Source: Acidovorax kalamii (GTDB taxonomy: Bacteria > Pseudomonadota > Gammaproteobacteria > Burkholderiales > Burkholderiaceae_C). From it: 64,000 bases of DNA. The DNA lies in NCBI RefSeq assembly GCF_002245625.1, contig NZ_NOIG01000004.1:310001-374000 (forward strand), read 5' to 3'. Below the pieces are notes generated by a model that was not told the origin of the DNA, ran no database searches, and saw nothing but the letters and a program-made list of their open reading frames with translations. Positions within the stretch are counted from its first letter, which is position 1; each line of letters starts with the position of its first letter. Shown piece by piece: positions 13,174 to 20,595 of the stretch. A program made the position numbers and the translations under genes.

Positions 13174-13953
13174 ATGCCCCGTTTTGCTGCCAACCTCAGC
13201 ATGCTGTTTACCGAGGTTCCCTTTCTCGACCGCTTTGAGCGCGCCGCGCGCACCGGCTTCGAGGCTGTGGAGTTCCTCTTTCCCTACGACTTTGCGGCGG
13301 AGGACATCTGCGCGCGCATTGACAAACACCAGCTGCAGATCGTGCTGCACAACCTGCCCGCAGGCGACTGGGCCGCTGGCGAGCGCGGCATTGCCTGCGA
13401 CCCGGCGCGCGTTGTGGAGTTTCGCGCCGGTGTGGCCCAGGCCATCACCTATGCCCAGGCGCTGGGCGTGCCGCAGCTCAACTGCCTGGCGGGCAAGGCA
13501 CCGGCAGGGGTGGATGCTGCGGTGCTGCGCAGCACCCTGGTCGAGAACCTGCGCTTCGCGGCCACGGAGTTGAGGGCGGCCGGGCTGCGCCTGCTGATTG
13601 AGCCCATCAACCCCTTCGATATCCCGGGCTTCTACCTGACCCGCACGGATCAGGCGCTGGACATCCTGGACGAAGTGGATGCCAGCAACGCCTTTGTGCA
13701 ATACGACATTTATCACGCGCAGCGCACCGAAGGCGAAATCGCGGCCACGCTGCAAAAGCACCTGGAACGCATCGGCCACGTGCAGCTGGCCGACAACCCC
13801 GGCCGCAACGAGCCGGGTACGGGCGAGATCAACTACCGCTACTTGTTCGCGCACCTGGACCGCATCGGATACGACGGCTGGGTGGGTTGCGAGTACCGGC
13901 CTGCACGCACCACGGAAATCGGCCTGGGGTGGCGCACGGCGCTCACCGCATGA
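13174..13953 (+). CDS. hyi: hydroxypyruvate isomerase
   Basis: TIM-barrel enzyme of the xylose-isomerase-like family that interconverts hydroxypyruvate and tartronate semialdehyde. The 259-aa length and the opening PRFAANLSMLFTEVPFLDRFERAA are typical. Metal-binding acids occur in LLIEPINPFDIPGFYLT, QYDIYHAQ and the late GCEYRP. It starts 41 bases after gcl with CGGAGA before the ATG, and is followed after 50 bases by glxR, the standard order for the glyoxylate operon. It keeps hydroxypyruvate and tartronate semialdehyde in balance, so either can reach glycerate. Confidence 0.95.
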   Translation: MPRFAANLSMLFTEVPFLDRFERAARTGFEAVEFLFPYDFAAEDICARIDKHQLQIVLHNLPAGDWAAGERGIACDPARVVEFRAGVAQAITYAQALGVPQLNCLAGKAPAGVDAAVLRSTLVENLRFAATELRAAGLRLLIEPINPFDIPGFYLTRTDQALDILDEVDASNAFVQYDIYHAQRTEGEIAATLQKHLERIGHVQLADNPGRNEPGTGEINYRYLFAHLDRIGYDGWVGCEYRPARTTEIGLGWRTALTA

Positions 13954-14003
13954 GCCACCACCCACGAATCGACGAATCACCACCACACAAGGAGAACAAG
14001 AAC

Positions 14004-14918
14004 ATGACCGACACCCCCCTCAAACTCGGTTTCATCGGCCTGGGCATCATGGGCGCACCCATGTGCGGCCACCTCATCGCCGCAGGCCACCAGCTGTATG
14101 TGCACACCCGGGGCCGCGTGGCGCCGCAGATTGCCGAGAGCAGCGCCACGCAGTGCACCACGGCGCGTGGCGTGGCCGAGCGGGCCGACATCGTCTTTCT
14201 GATGCTGCCCGACACGCCCGATGTGGAGAAGGTGCTGTTCGGCGCCGATGGCGTGGCGCAAGGCTTGAAAGGCAGCGTGGGCAAGGTGGTGGTAGACATG
14301 AGCTCCATCTCGCCCGTGGCCACCAAGGACTTCGCGCGCCGCATCGAGGCCGCTGGCGCGCAGTACCTGGATGCCCCCGTTTCGGGCGGCGAACTGGGCG
14401 CGAAGAACGCCACGCTGTCCATCATGGTTGGTGGCCCCGAGGCGGTGTTCGAGCGCATCAGGCCCTTGTTCGAACGCCTGGGCAAGAACATCACCCTGGT
14501 GGGCGGCAACGGCGACGGCCAGACCGCCAAGGTGGCCAACCAGATCATCGTGGCGCTGAACATCGAGGCCGTGGCCGAGGCGCTGCTGTTTGCCGCCCGC
14601 GCGGGCGCCGATCCGGCCCGTGTGCGCCAGGCACTGCTGGGCGGTTTCGCATCGTCCAAGATTTTGGAGGTACATGCCGAGCGCATGATCAAGCGCACGT
14701 TCGAGCCGGGCTTTCGCATCGGTCTGCACCAAAAGGACCTGAACCTTGCGCTGTCGAGTGCACGGGCGCTGGGCGTGCCGCTGCCCAATACGGCGATGGC
14801 GCAGGAGCTGTTCAATGCCTGCGTGGCCCATGGCGGGCAGGGCTGGGACCACTCGGCGATGGTGCGGGCGCTGGAGAAGATGGCGAATTTTGAGATGGGG
14901 CAGGCATCGCCAGCCTGA
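14004..14918 (+). CDS. glxR: 2-hydroxy-3-oxopropionate (tartronate semialdehyde) reductase
   Basis: Beta-hydroxyacid dehydrogenase that reduces tartronate semialdehyde to D-glycerate with NAD(P)H. The 304-aa protein has the Rossmann motif GFIGLGIMGAPM at its start, the substrate-binding DAPVSGGELGAKNATLSIMVGG-type segment near residue 120, and GQTAKVANQI, whose Lys is the catalytic residue of the family. The start at 14004 has AAGGAG 10 bases upstream; an in-frame extension overlapping hyi is not credible. Last gene of the gcl operon, followed by a strong terminator. Its product is the substrate of the glycerate kinase at 8812-10152. Confidence 0.95.
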   Translation: MTDTPLKLGFIGLGIMGAPMCGHLIAAGHQLYVHTRGRVAPQIAESSATQCTTARGVAERADIVFLMLPDTPDVEKVLFGADGVAQGLKGSVGKVVVDMSSISPVATKDFARRIEAAGAQYLDAPVSGGELGAKNATLSIMVGGPEAVFERIRPLFERLGKNITLVGGNGDGQTAKVANQIIVALNIEAVAEALLFAARAGADPARVRQALLGGFASSKILEVHAERMIKRTFEPGFRIGLHQKDLNLALSSARALGVPLPNTAMAQELFNACVAHGGQGWDHSAMVRALEKMANFEMGQASPA

Positions 14919-14932
14919 CGCAGACGGGCATG

Positions 14933-14968
14933 AAAAATCCCGCTGGCCTTTCGGCGAGCGGGATTTTT
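14933..14968 (+). terminator. rho-independent terminator after glxR
   Basis: A 12-bp perfect stem, AAAAATCCCGCT with AGCGGGATTTTT, around a 12-base loop, ending in T residues, 15 bases after the glxR stop. Being symmetric it could also stop the leftward ggt transcript ending at 15029. Confidence 0.92.
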
Positions 14969-15007
14969 GGTTTGAATGGCCGCTACCGCTCGTTCATCAA
15001 GCAGTAG

Positions 15008-15026
15008 TAGCTATCAACTTAATAGC
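15008..15026. repeat. dispersed GCTATCAA-type intergenic repeat
   Basis: TAGCTATCAACTTAATAGC, an imperfect palindrome just past the ggt stop codon. It belongs to a small repeat family with copies at about 8-24, 32199-32217, 41510-41520, 60150-60167 and 62076-62093, each at a gene end. Confidence 0.55.
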
Positions 15027-15028
15027 AA

Positions 15029-16807
15029 TCAATACCCCAGCGTCTTCCCATCCGGGTTGCGCGGGTCTGAGTAGCCATACAGCGCGCCGCCCCGGATCTG
15101 GATGGTCTGCGTGCGGCCCATCGAGGGCTTCACGGCGATGTTGTGGCCGCGCTGCTTGAGCAGGGCCAGGGTGTCGGGCGAGAGACCCTTTTCCACGCGC
15201 AGCTCGTCCGGCGTCCATTGGTGGTGCACACGCGGTGCTGCTGCGGCTTCCGCAGGGTTCATGCCGAAGTCGATGGTGTTGACAACCGTCTGCAGCACCG
15301 TGGTGATGATGCGCGCGCCGCCGGGGCTGCCGGTGACCAGCGTGGGCTTGCCGTCTTTCAGCACCAGGGTGGGTGTCATGGACGACAGGGGGCGCTTCTT
15401 GGCGGCCACGGCGTTGGCGTCGCCGCCGACCAGGCCGTAGGCGTTGGCCACGCCGGGCTTGGCCGAGAAGTCGTCCATCTCGTTGTTGAGCAGGATGCCC
15501 GTGCCTTTGGCCACGATGCCGCTGCCGAAGTTGGTGTTCAGCGTGTATGTCACAGCCACGGCGTTGCCCGCCTTGTCCACCACCGAGTAATGGGTGGTCT
15601 GGTCGCTTTCATACGGTTGGGGCTGGCCGGGCTTGATCTCCTTGGCAGGGCGTGCGCGGTTGGCGTCGATGCCCTTGGCCAGAGATTCGGCATAGCGCTT
15701 GGAGGTCAGACCCTTGAGCGGAATCTTCACGAAGTCCGGGTCGCCCAAGTATTCGGAGCGGTCGGCGTAGGCCAGCTTGCTGCTCTCGGCCATGTAGTGG
15801 ATGGTCTGTGCGCTGTTGGGGCCCCATTGGGCCAGCGGCAGGGGCTCCAGCATGTTCAGGATCTGCACCAGGTGCGGGCCGCCGGAAGAGGGTGGCGGCA
15901 TGGTCACGATCTCGTAGCCGCGGTAGGTGCCACGCGTGGGCACACGCTCGGCCACCTTGTATTCACGCAGGTCCTGCAGGCTGATGGCGCCCGCGTGGGG
16001 GGCCATCTCGGCGGCGATCTTCTGGGCGATTTCGCCTTCGTAGAACGCCTTGGCGCCCTGCTGGGCGATCAGGCGCATGGACTGGGCCAGGTCTTTCTGC
16101 ACCAGCGGGTCGCCCACCTTCAAGGGCTCGCCGTTCTTCCAGAAGATGGCCTGGGTGGCAGGCCACTTGCCCATGTTTTTCTTCTCTTGTTGCAGGATCT
16201 TGGCGAGTGTCTCGCTCACCGGGAATCCCTTGTCCGCCAACTCGATGGCGGGGGCAATCACGCGCGACAGGGGCAGGGTGCCCCAGGTCTTGAGCGCATG
16301 CTCCATGCCGGCCACGGTGCCAGGTACGCCCACGGCGTAGTGGGTGTAGAGCGACTTGCCGTCCACCACATTGCCTTTGGCGTCCAGGTACATGTCGCGC
16401 GTGGCCTTCGATGGAGCCACTTCGCGGAAGTCGAGCGCCACGCTCTTGCCGCTCTTGGCATCGTGCACCACCATGAACCCGCCACCACCCAGGTTGCCCG
16501 CATTGGGCAGGGCCACGGCCAGCGCAAAGCCGATGCCCACGGCTGCATCCACCGCGTTGCCACCGGCCTTGAGGATGTCGAGGCCGATCTGCGAGGCCAA
16601 CTCCTGCTCGGTGGCGACCATGCCATTGCGCGCCACTACGGGGTGGAACACGTCCATGCTGAAGTCGTAGGCTGCGCTGGCGGCCTGCGCGGCGGCCGTC
16701 TGCTGAACGGCGGGCGCGGCTGCCGTGGTGGGGGCGCTGCCGCAGGCCGTGAGGCTGGCCAGGGCCAGCGCCAGGCTGGAGGCCAGCAGCGTGTGTCGGA
16801 TGTTCAT
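15029..16807 (-). CDS. ggt: gamma-glutamyltransferase
   Basis: Transfers or hydrolyses the gamma-glutamyl group of glutathione and related peptides. The 592-aa precursor is cut autocatalytically before the Thr that begins TTHYSVVDKAGNAVAVTYTLN-type sequence, giving large and small subunits; this motif is intact, as are the GNLGGGGFMVV and PPPSSGGPHL segments. The start at 16807 gives a signal sequence with lipobox L-T-A-C at Cys23, so this copy is predicted to be a lipoprotein, unlike the soluble periplasmic E. coli enzyme. The upstream frame extension to 17242 overlaps another gene and is ignored. Probably a single-gene unit ended by the bidirectional terminator at 14933. Confidence 0.93.
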   Translation of the reverse strand: MNIRHTLLASSLALALASLTACGSAPTTAAAPAVQQTAAAQAASAAYDFSMDVFHPVVARNGMVATEQELASQIGLDILKAGGNAVDAAVGIGFALAVALPNAGNLGGGGFMVVHDAKSGKSVALDFREVAPSKATRDMYLDAKGNVVDGKSLYTHYAVGVPGTVAGMEHALKTWGTLPLSRVIAPAIELADKGFPVSETLAKILQQEKKNMGKWPATQAIFWKNGEPLKVGDPLVQKDLAQSMRLIAQQGAKAFYEGEIAQKIAAEMAPHAGAISLQDLREYKVAERVPTRGTYRGYEIVTMPPPSSGGPHLVQILNMLEPLPLAQWGPNSAQTIHYMAESSKLAYADRSEYLGDPDFVKIPLKGLTSKRYAESLAKGIDANRARPAKEIKPGQPQPYESDQTTHYSVVDKAGNAVAVTYTLNTNFGSGIVAKGTGILLNNEMDDFSAKPGVANAYGLVGGDANAVAAKKRPLSSMTPTLVLKDGKPTLVTGSPGGARIITTVLQTVVNTIDFGMNPAEAAAAPRVHHQWTPDELRVEKGLSPDTLALLKQRGHNIAVKPSMGRTQTIQIRGGALYGYSDPRNPDGKTLGY

Positions 16808-16989
16808 GGAAGTAGCTCCTTGGTTTTTTGCTTGGAAGGAAAAGAAAGGGAATGCCGCCCCGCTGGGGGGCCGCAGCAAGTGTAGGGGGCGCTTGCCCCA
16901 TTGCAGGCGGCAGTGCTGCCATTGCGTATTCAGCCCATACGCGTGTGTCATCGCTGCGCGGCGTGCACAGGCCCGGGCACACGCCCTGC

Positions 16990-17709
16990 TCAACGTGGCA
17001 GGGATTCGCGCACTTGCGTCAGCGAGCGTCGCTGGCGCCCCTGGGCGTCCTGGTTGTCGTCCGACAGCCAGGCCTCGAACGCCTGCCGCAGCAGCGGCCA
17101 TTCGGTGTCGATGATGGAGAACCAGGCGGTGTCGCGGTTGCGGCCCTTGTAGACCACGGCCTGGCGGAAGATGCCCTCGAACTGGAAACCCAGGCGCGCT
17201 GCGGTGCGCCGCGAGGGGGCGTTGAGGCTGTCGCACTTCCACTCATAGCGGCGGTAGCCCAGCGTGTCGAATACATAGGCCATGAGCAGGAACTGCGCCT
17301 CGGTGGACGCGGGGGTCTGCTGCAGCAGGGGCGAGAACATCACGTTGCCCACCTCGATCACGCCGTGGGTGGGGTCGATGCGCATCAGTGCCAGCGTGCC
17401 CACGGCCTTGCCGGTGCTGCGGTTCACCACCGCGAAGTGGCGCGGGTCGGTGCTCTGCGCCGCGCCTTGGGCGTAGCGCAGGTAGTCCTGCGGCGTGTCG
17501 AACGGGCCGGTGAACATGTAGGTCCAGGCGCGCGGGTCGGGCGCGAGCCGGTAGGCGGTGTCCAGGTCGGCCGCGTGGCGCTCGGCCTGCAGGGGCTCCA
17601 GCAGGCAGTGGCGGCCCGCCAGGGTGACGCCGGTGGGTTGGGGGCGGGGCGTCCAACCGGGCACGGGGGCGCCGATGGGCTGGGTTAAATCGTTGATCGA
17701 GGTGGACAT
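16990..17709 (-). CDS. GNAT family N-acetyltransferase (RimJ/RimL type)
   Basis: A 239-aa acetyltransferase of the RimJ/RimL-like group (Acetyltransf_3). Visible features are the N-terminal barrel segment VTLAGRHCLLEPLQAERHAADL, AVGTLALMRIDPTHGVIEVGNVMFSP, the acetyl-CoA region EAQFLLMAYVFDTLGYRRYEWKC and the closing NAPSRRTAARLGFQFEG. Such proteins often detoxify small amines or modify N termini; the substrate is not predictable. The start at 17709 (MSTSINDL) is preferred because the frame extension above it is not protein-like. It is transcribed away from the MocR gene at 17850, a common pairing in which the regulator controls its neighbour. Confidence 0.85.
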   Translation of the reverse strand: MSTSINDLTQPIGAPVPGWTPRPQPTGVTLAGRHCLLEPLQAERHAADLDTAYRLAPDPRAWTYMFTGPFDTPQDYLRYAQGAAQSTDPRHFAVVNRSTGKAVGTLALMRIDPTHGVIEVGNVMFSPLLQQTPASTEAQFLLMAYVFDTLGYRRYEWKCDSLNAPSRRTAARLGFQFEGIFRQAVVYKGRNRDTAWFSIIDTEWPLLRQAFEAWLSDDNQDAQGRQRRSLTQVRESLPR

Positions 17710-17849
17710 GGATCGTGCAGTCGAAGCGGAAAAAAGAGAAATGGAGCGTGTGACTTTAGGGGGCTTGTGGATCATCAAAAAGATCCACCAGGGCACAATC
17801 TGATGGTGCCACTGAGTTTGCCAACCAGGGGCTTTTTTTGCAGGTACCC

Positions 17850-19346
17850 ATGACACCACCCACCCCTGTCACCGACCCTGTCCGCCATGTCCTGCTGGAG
17901 GCCCCGCTGGTGCGGGGGCGGCAGGGCGATTCGCTGCAGCGCCAGCTCCTGGCCCGCATCCGCGACGCCATCCTGGATGGGCGTTTCCCCTCGGGCTGCC
18001 GCCTGCCAGGGTCGCGGGATCTGGCGGCGGACCTGGGGGTGTCGCGCAACAGCGTGACGGCGGTGTACGAGCAGCTGGGGGCCGAGGGCTATATCGAGCT
18101 GAACCGCCGGGGCACCAAGGTGGCCGCGCTGGGCCGCAGCCGCGCCCGGGGCCGTGCGGACGCGGCCCGCGCGGCGCCGCCGCGCCTGTCCGAGCGCAGT
18201 GCGCAGGTGGTTAGCCGCTTTGCCGATGCCGCCGACACCCTGGCCTTCAAACCGGGCGTGCCTGCGCTGGCGCGGTTTCCGGTGAGTGCGTGGAAGCGCT
18301 GTTTCGACCGCGCTTTCAGAACGGCGGGCGTGTCGGCCCTGGGCTACGGCCACCCTGCGGGTGAAGCTGCCTTGCGCGGCGCCATCCTGCGGCATCTGGC
18401 GGTGGCACGGGGTGTGCGATGCGAGGCGGAGCAGGTGGTCATCACCGAAGGTGCGCAGGAGGCGCTGAACCTGTGCGTGCGGCTGGTGACCAACCCGGGC
18501 GACACCGCCTGGGTGGAAGACCCGGGCTATCGGGGCGCACACACGGCCTTCCAGTGTGGGGACCTGCGCGTGGAACCCATGCGGGTTGATGATGCGGGCT
18601 TGCTGGTGCCCGCCCAGGCCTGGGCGGCAATGCCCCCCCGGCTCATCTGCGCCACGCCGTCCCACCAGTACCCCACGGGCGCCGTGCTGCCGGTGGCGCG
18701 CAGGCTGGCGCTGATCCGCCAGGCCCAGGCCTGCGGTGCCTGGATCATCGAGGACGACTACGACAGCGAATTCCGCCACGCGGGCGAGCTGATCGGCGCC
18801 ATGCAGGGCCTGGTGCCTGAAGCGCCGGTGATGTACGTGGGCACGTTCAGCAAGACGCTGTTCCCGTCGTTGCGGCTCGGGTTTGTGGTGCTGCCGCAGG
18901 CCCTGGCGGCCGTGGCCGCGCCCCTGCTCAAGGAGACCCTGCGCGGTGGGCACCGCCACGAGCAGCTGGCGCTGGCAGAGTTCATCGAGAGCGGGCAATT
19001 CAGCCGGCACCTGGGGCGCATGCGGCGCCTGTACCGCAGCCGGCAGGCGCTGCTGCGCGATGCATTGGCGCAGCACCTGGCCGTGCCCCACACGGTGCTG
19101 GGGGGCGACAGCGGCATGCACCTCACGGTGCGCCTGCCGCCCGAATACCCCGACCAGGCCATTGCCGAGGCGGCCCGCGCCTACGACATGGCGCCCGCGC
19201 CGCTGTCACGCTTTGCCTTGCGCGCACAGCCCGAAGACAACGGCCTGGTGCTGGGCTACGGCAACACGTCCGAGTCGCAGTACCCGGCCCTGGTGCAGCG
19301 GCTTGCGCGGCTGGCCCAGGCGCAGCGGGCACACCGCAGCGCCTGA
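17850..19346 (+). CDS. MocR/PdxR family transcriptional regulator with aminotransferase-like domain
   Basis: A 498-aa fusion of a GntR winged helix (residues about 25-95, LPGSRDLAADLGVSRNSVTAVYEQL) and a type I aminotransferase fold that binds pyridoxal phosphate. The PLP lysine is K335 in TFSKTLFPSLRLGF; the earlier ATPSHQYPTGAVLP and DDYDSEFRH are also typical. MocR proteins sense PLP or an amino-acid adduct and control vitamin B6, GABA or taurine genes. ATG 17850 is preferred over a TTG 12 bases upstream. Its divergent neighbour is the acetyltransferase gene, the most likely target. The coding end is only 13 bases from the convergent M20 gene. Confidence 0.9.
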   Translation: MTPPTPVTDPVRHVLLEAPLVRGRQGDSLQRQLLARIRDAILDGRFPSGCRLPGSRDLAADLGVSRNSVTAVYEQLGAEGYIELNRRGTKVAALGRSRARGRADAARAAPPRLSERSAQVVSRFADAADTLAFKPGVPALARFPVSAWKRCFDRAFRTAGVSALGYGHPAGEAALRGAILRHLAVARGVRCEAEQVVITEGAQEALNLCVRLVTNPGDTAWVEDPGYRGAHTAFQCGDLRVEPMRVDDAGLLVPAQAWAAMPPRLICATPSHQYPTGAVLPVARRLALIRQAQACGAWIIEDDYDSEFRHAGELIGAMQGLVPEAPVMYVGTFSKTLFPSLRLGFVVLPQALAAVAAPLLKETLRGGHRHEQLALAEFIESGQFSRHLGRMRRLYRSRQALLRDALAQHLAVPHTVLGGDSGMHLTVRLPPEYPDQAIAEAARAYDMAPAPLSRFALRAQPEDNGLVLGYGNTSESQYPALVQRLARLAQAQRAHRSA

Positions 19347-19359
19347 GCACGAAACCGCG

Positions 19360-20595
19360 TCAGGCGAGCAGGTCGCTGAGCGAGCGCGCAATCACCTTGG
19401 TGGCGCGGCGCAGGTCTTCGAGCTGCAGGCGCTCGTCGGCGCGCTTGGCGTGCGACTCAAGCACGGTGCGCGGGCCCGCACCGTAGATCACGCCGGGAAT
19501 ACCGCGCTCCACATACAGACGCACGTCGGTGTACAGCGGCGTGCCCACGGCGGGCACGGGCTCGCCGATCACGGACTGTGCGTGTTTCTGGATCGCATCG
19601 ACCAGCGGTTTGTTGCCTGGCAGTGGGGTCATTGCGTTGGCCAGCAGCAGGCGCTTGATCTCCACGCGGATGCCGTCGCGCTCACCCGCTGCCTGCTCGA
19701 TGATGCGGCGGATGGCGGCCTCGACCTCGACCGGGTTCTCTTCGGGGATCATGCGGCGGTCGAGCTTGAACATGACCTTGCCGGGCACGACGTTGGTGTT
19801 GGTGCCGCCTTCGATGCGGCCGACGTTCAGGTACGGGTGCTTGATGCCCGCCACGTTGGACGTGACCTTCTTGTACTCATTATTCTGCGCATACAGCGCG
19901 TTCAGGATGTGCACCGCGCCCTGCAGTGCATCCACACCCGTGTGGGGCACGGCGGCATGGGCCATCTTGCCGTGCACGGTCACTTCCATCTGCAGGCAGC
20001 CGTTGTGGGCGGTGACCACTTCGTAGCTGAAGCCTGCGGCAATCATCAGGTCGGGTTTCGTCAGTCCCTTTTGCAGCAGCCAGCCGGGGCCCAGTTCGCC
20101 GCCGAATTCCTCATCGTAGGTGAAGTGCAGTTCCACCGCGCCCTGGGCGGGCTTGGCCACGGCTTCCAGCGCGCGCACCGCGAAGGTGAAGCTCGCAAAG
20201 TCGCTCTTGCTCACGGCAGTGGCGCGGCCGTACATGGCGCCACCTTCGATCTCTGCGCCGTAAGGGTCGTGCGTCCAGCCCTCGCCGGGCGGCACCACGT
20301 CGCCGTGGGCGTTCAGGGCAATGGTCTTGCCGCCGCTGCCGTAGGGTCTGCGCACGATGAGGTTGGTGATGGATTCCATGCCGTAGGCCAACACGTCGGC
20401 GGCGGGCACGGAATGTTTCTCGGCCTCGTAGCCAAATTCCTTCAGCAGCTCGGCCGTGCGTTCGGCGTGGGGGGCGTTGTTGCCGGGTGGCGTGTCGGTG
20501 GGCACGCGCACCAGGGCCTGCAAAAAGCGCACTTCCTCGTCAAAGTGCTGGTCGATCCAGGCGTCCAGCGCGGCGTATTGGTTAGGGGTGGTCAT
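19360..20595 (-). CDS. M20 family metallohydrolase (ArgE/DapE-like)
   Basis: A 411-aa zinc amidohydrolase/peptidase of the M20 family. Metal and catalytic residues are visible in ALNAHGDVVPPGEGW, the AMYGRATAVSKSDFAS segment (relatives usually have GRGAxDmK here), FTYDEEFGGELGPG and the late GAGPRTVLESHAKRADE. The ATG at 20595 overlaps the stop of the uraD-allC gene by 4 bases (ATGA), so it is co-translated as the last gene of the allantoin operon. The substrate is unknown; known M20 relatives include allantoate and ureidoglycolate amidohydrolases, beta-ureidopropionase, ArgE and DapE. Because no ureidoglycolate lyase is seen, a role in that step is a reasonable but untested guess. Confidence 0.85.
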   Translation of the reverse strand: MTTPNQYAALDAWIDQHFDEEVRFLQALVRVPTDTPPGNNAPHAERTAELLKEFGYEAEKHSVPAADVLAYGMESITNLIVRRPYGSGGKTIALNAHGDVVPPGEGWTHDPYGAEIEGGAMYGRATAVSKSDFASFTFAVRALEAVAKPAQGAVELHFTYDEEFGGELGPGWLLQKGLTKPDLMIAAGFSYEVVTAHNGCLQMEVTVHGKMAHAAVPHTGVDALQGAVHILNALYAQNNEYKKVTSNVAGIKHPYLNVGRIEGGTNTNVVPGKVMFKLDRRMIPEENPVEVEAAIRRIIEQAAGERDGIRVEIKRLLLANAMTPLPGNKPLVDAIQKHAQSVIGEPVPAVGTPLYTDVRLYVERGIPGVIYGAGPRTVLESHAKRADERLQLEDLRRATKVIARSLSDLLA

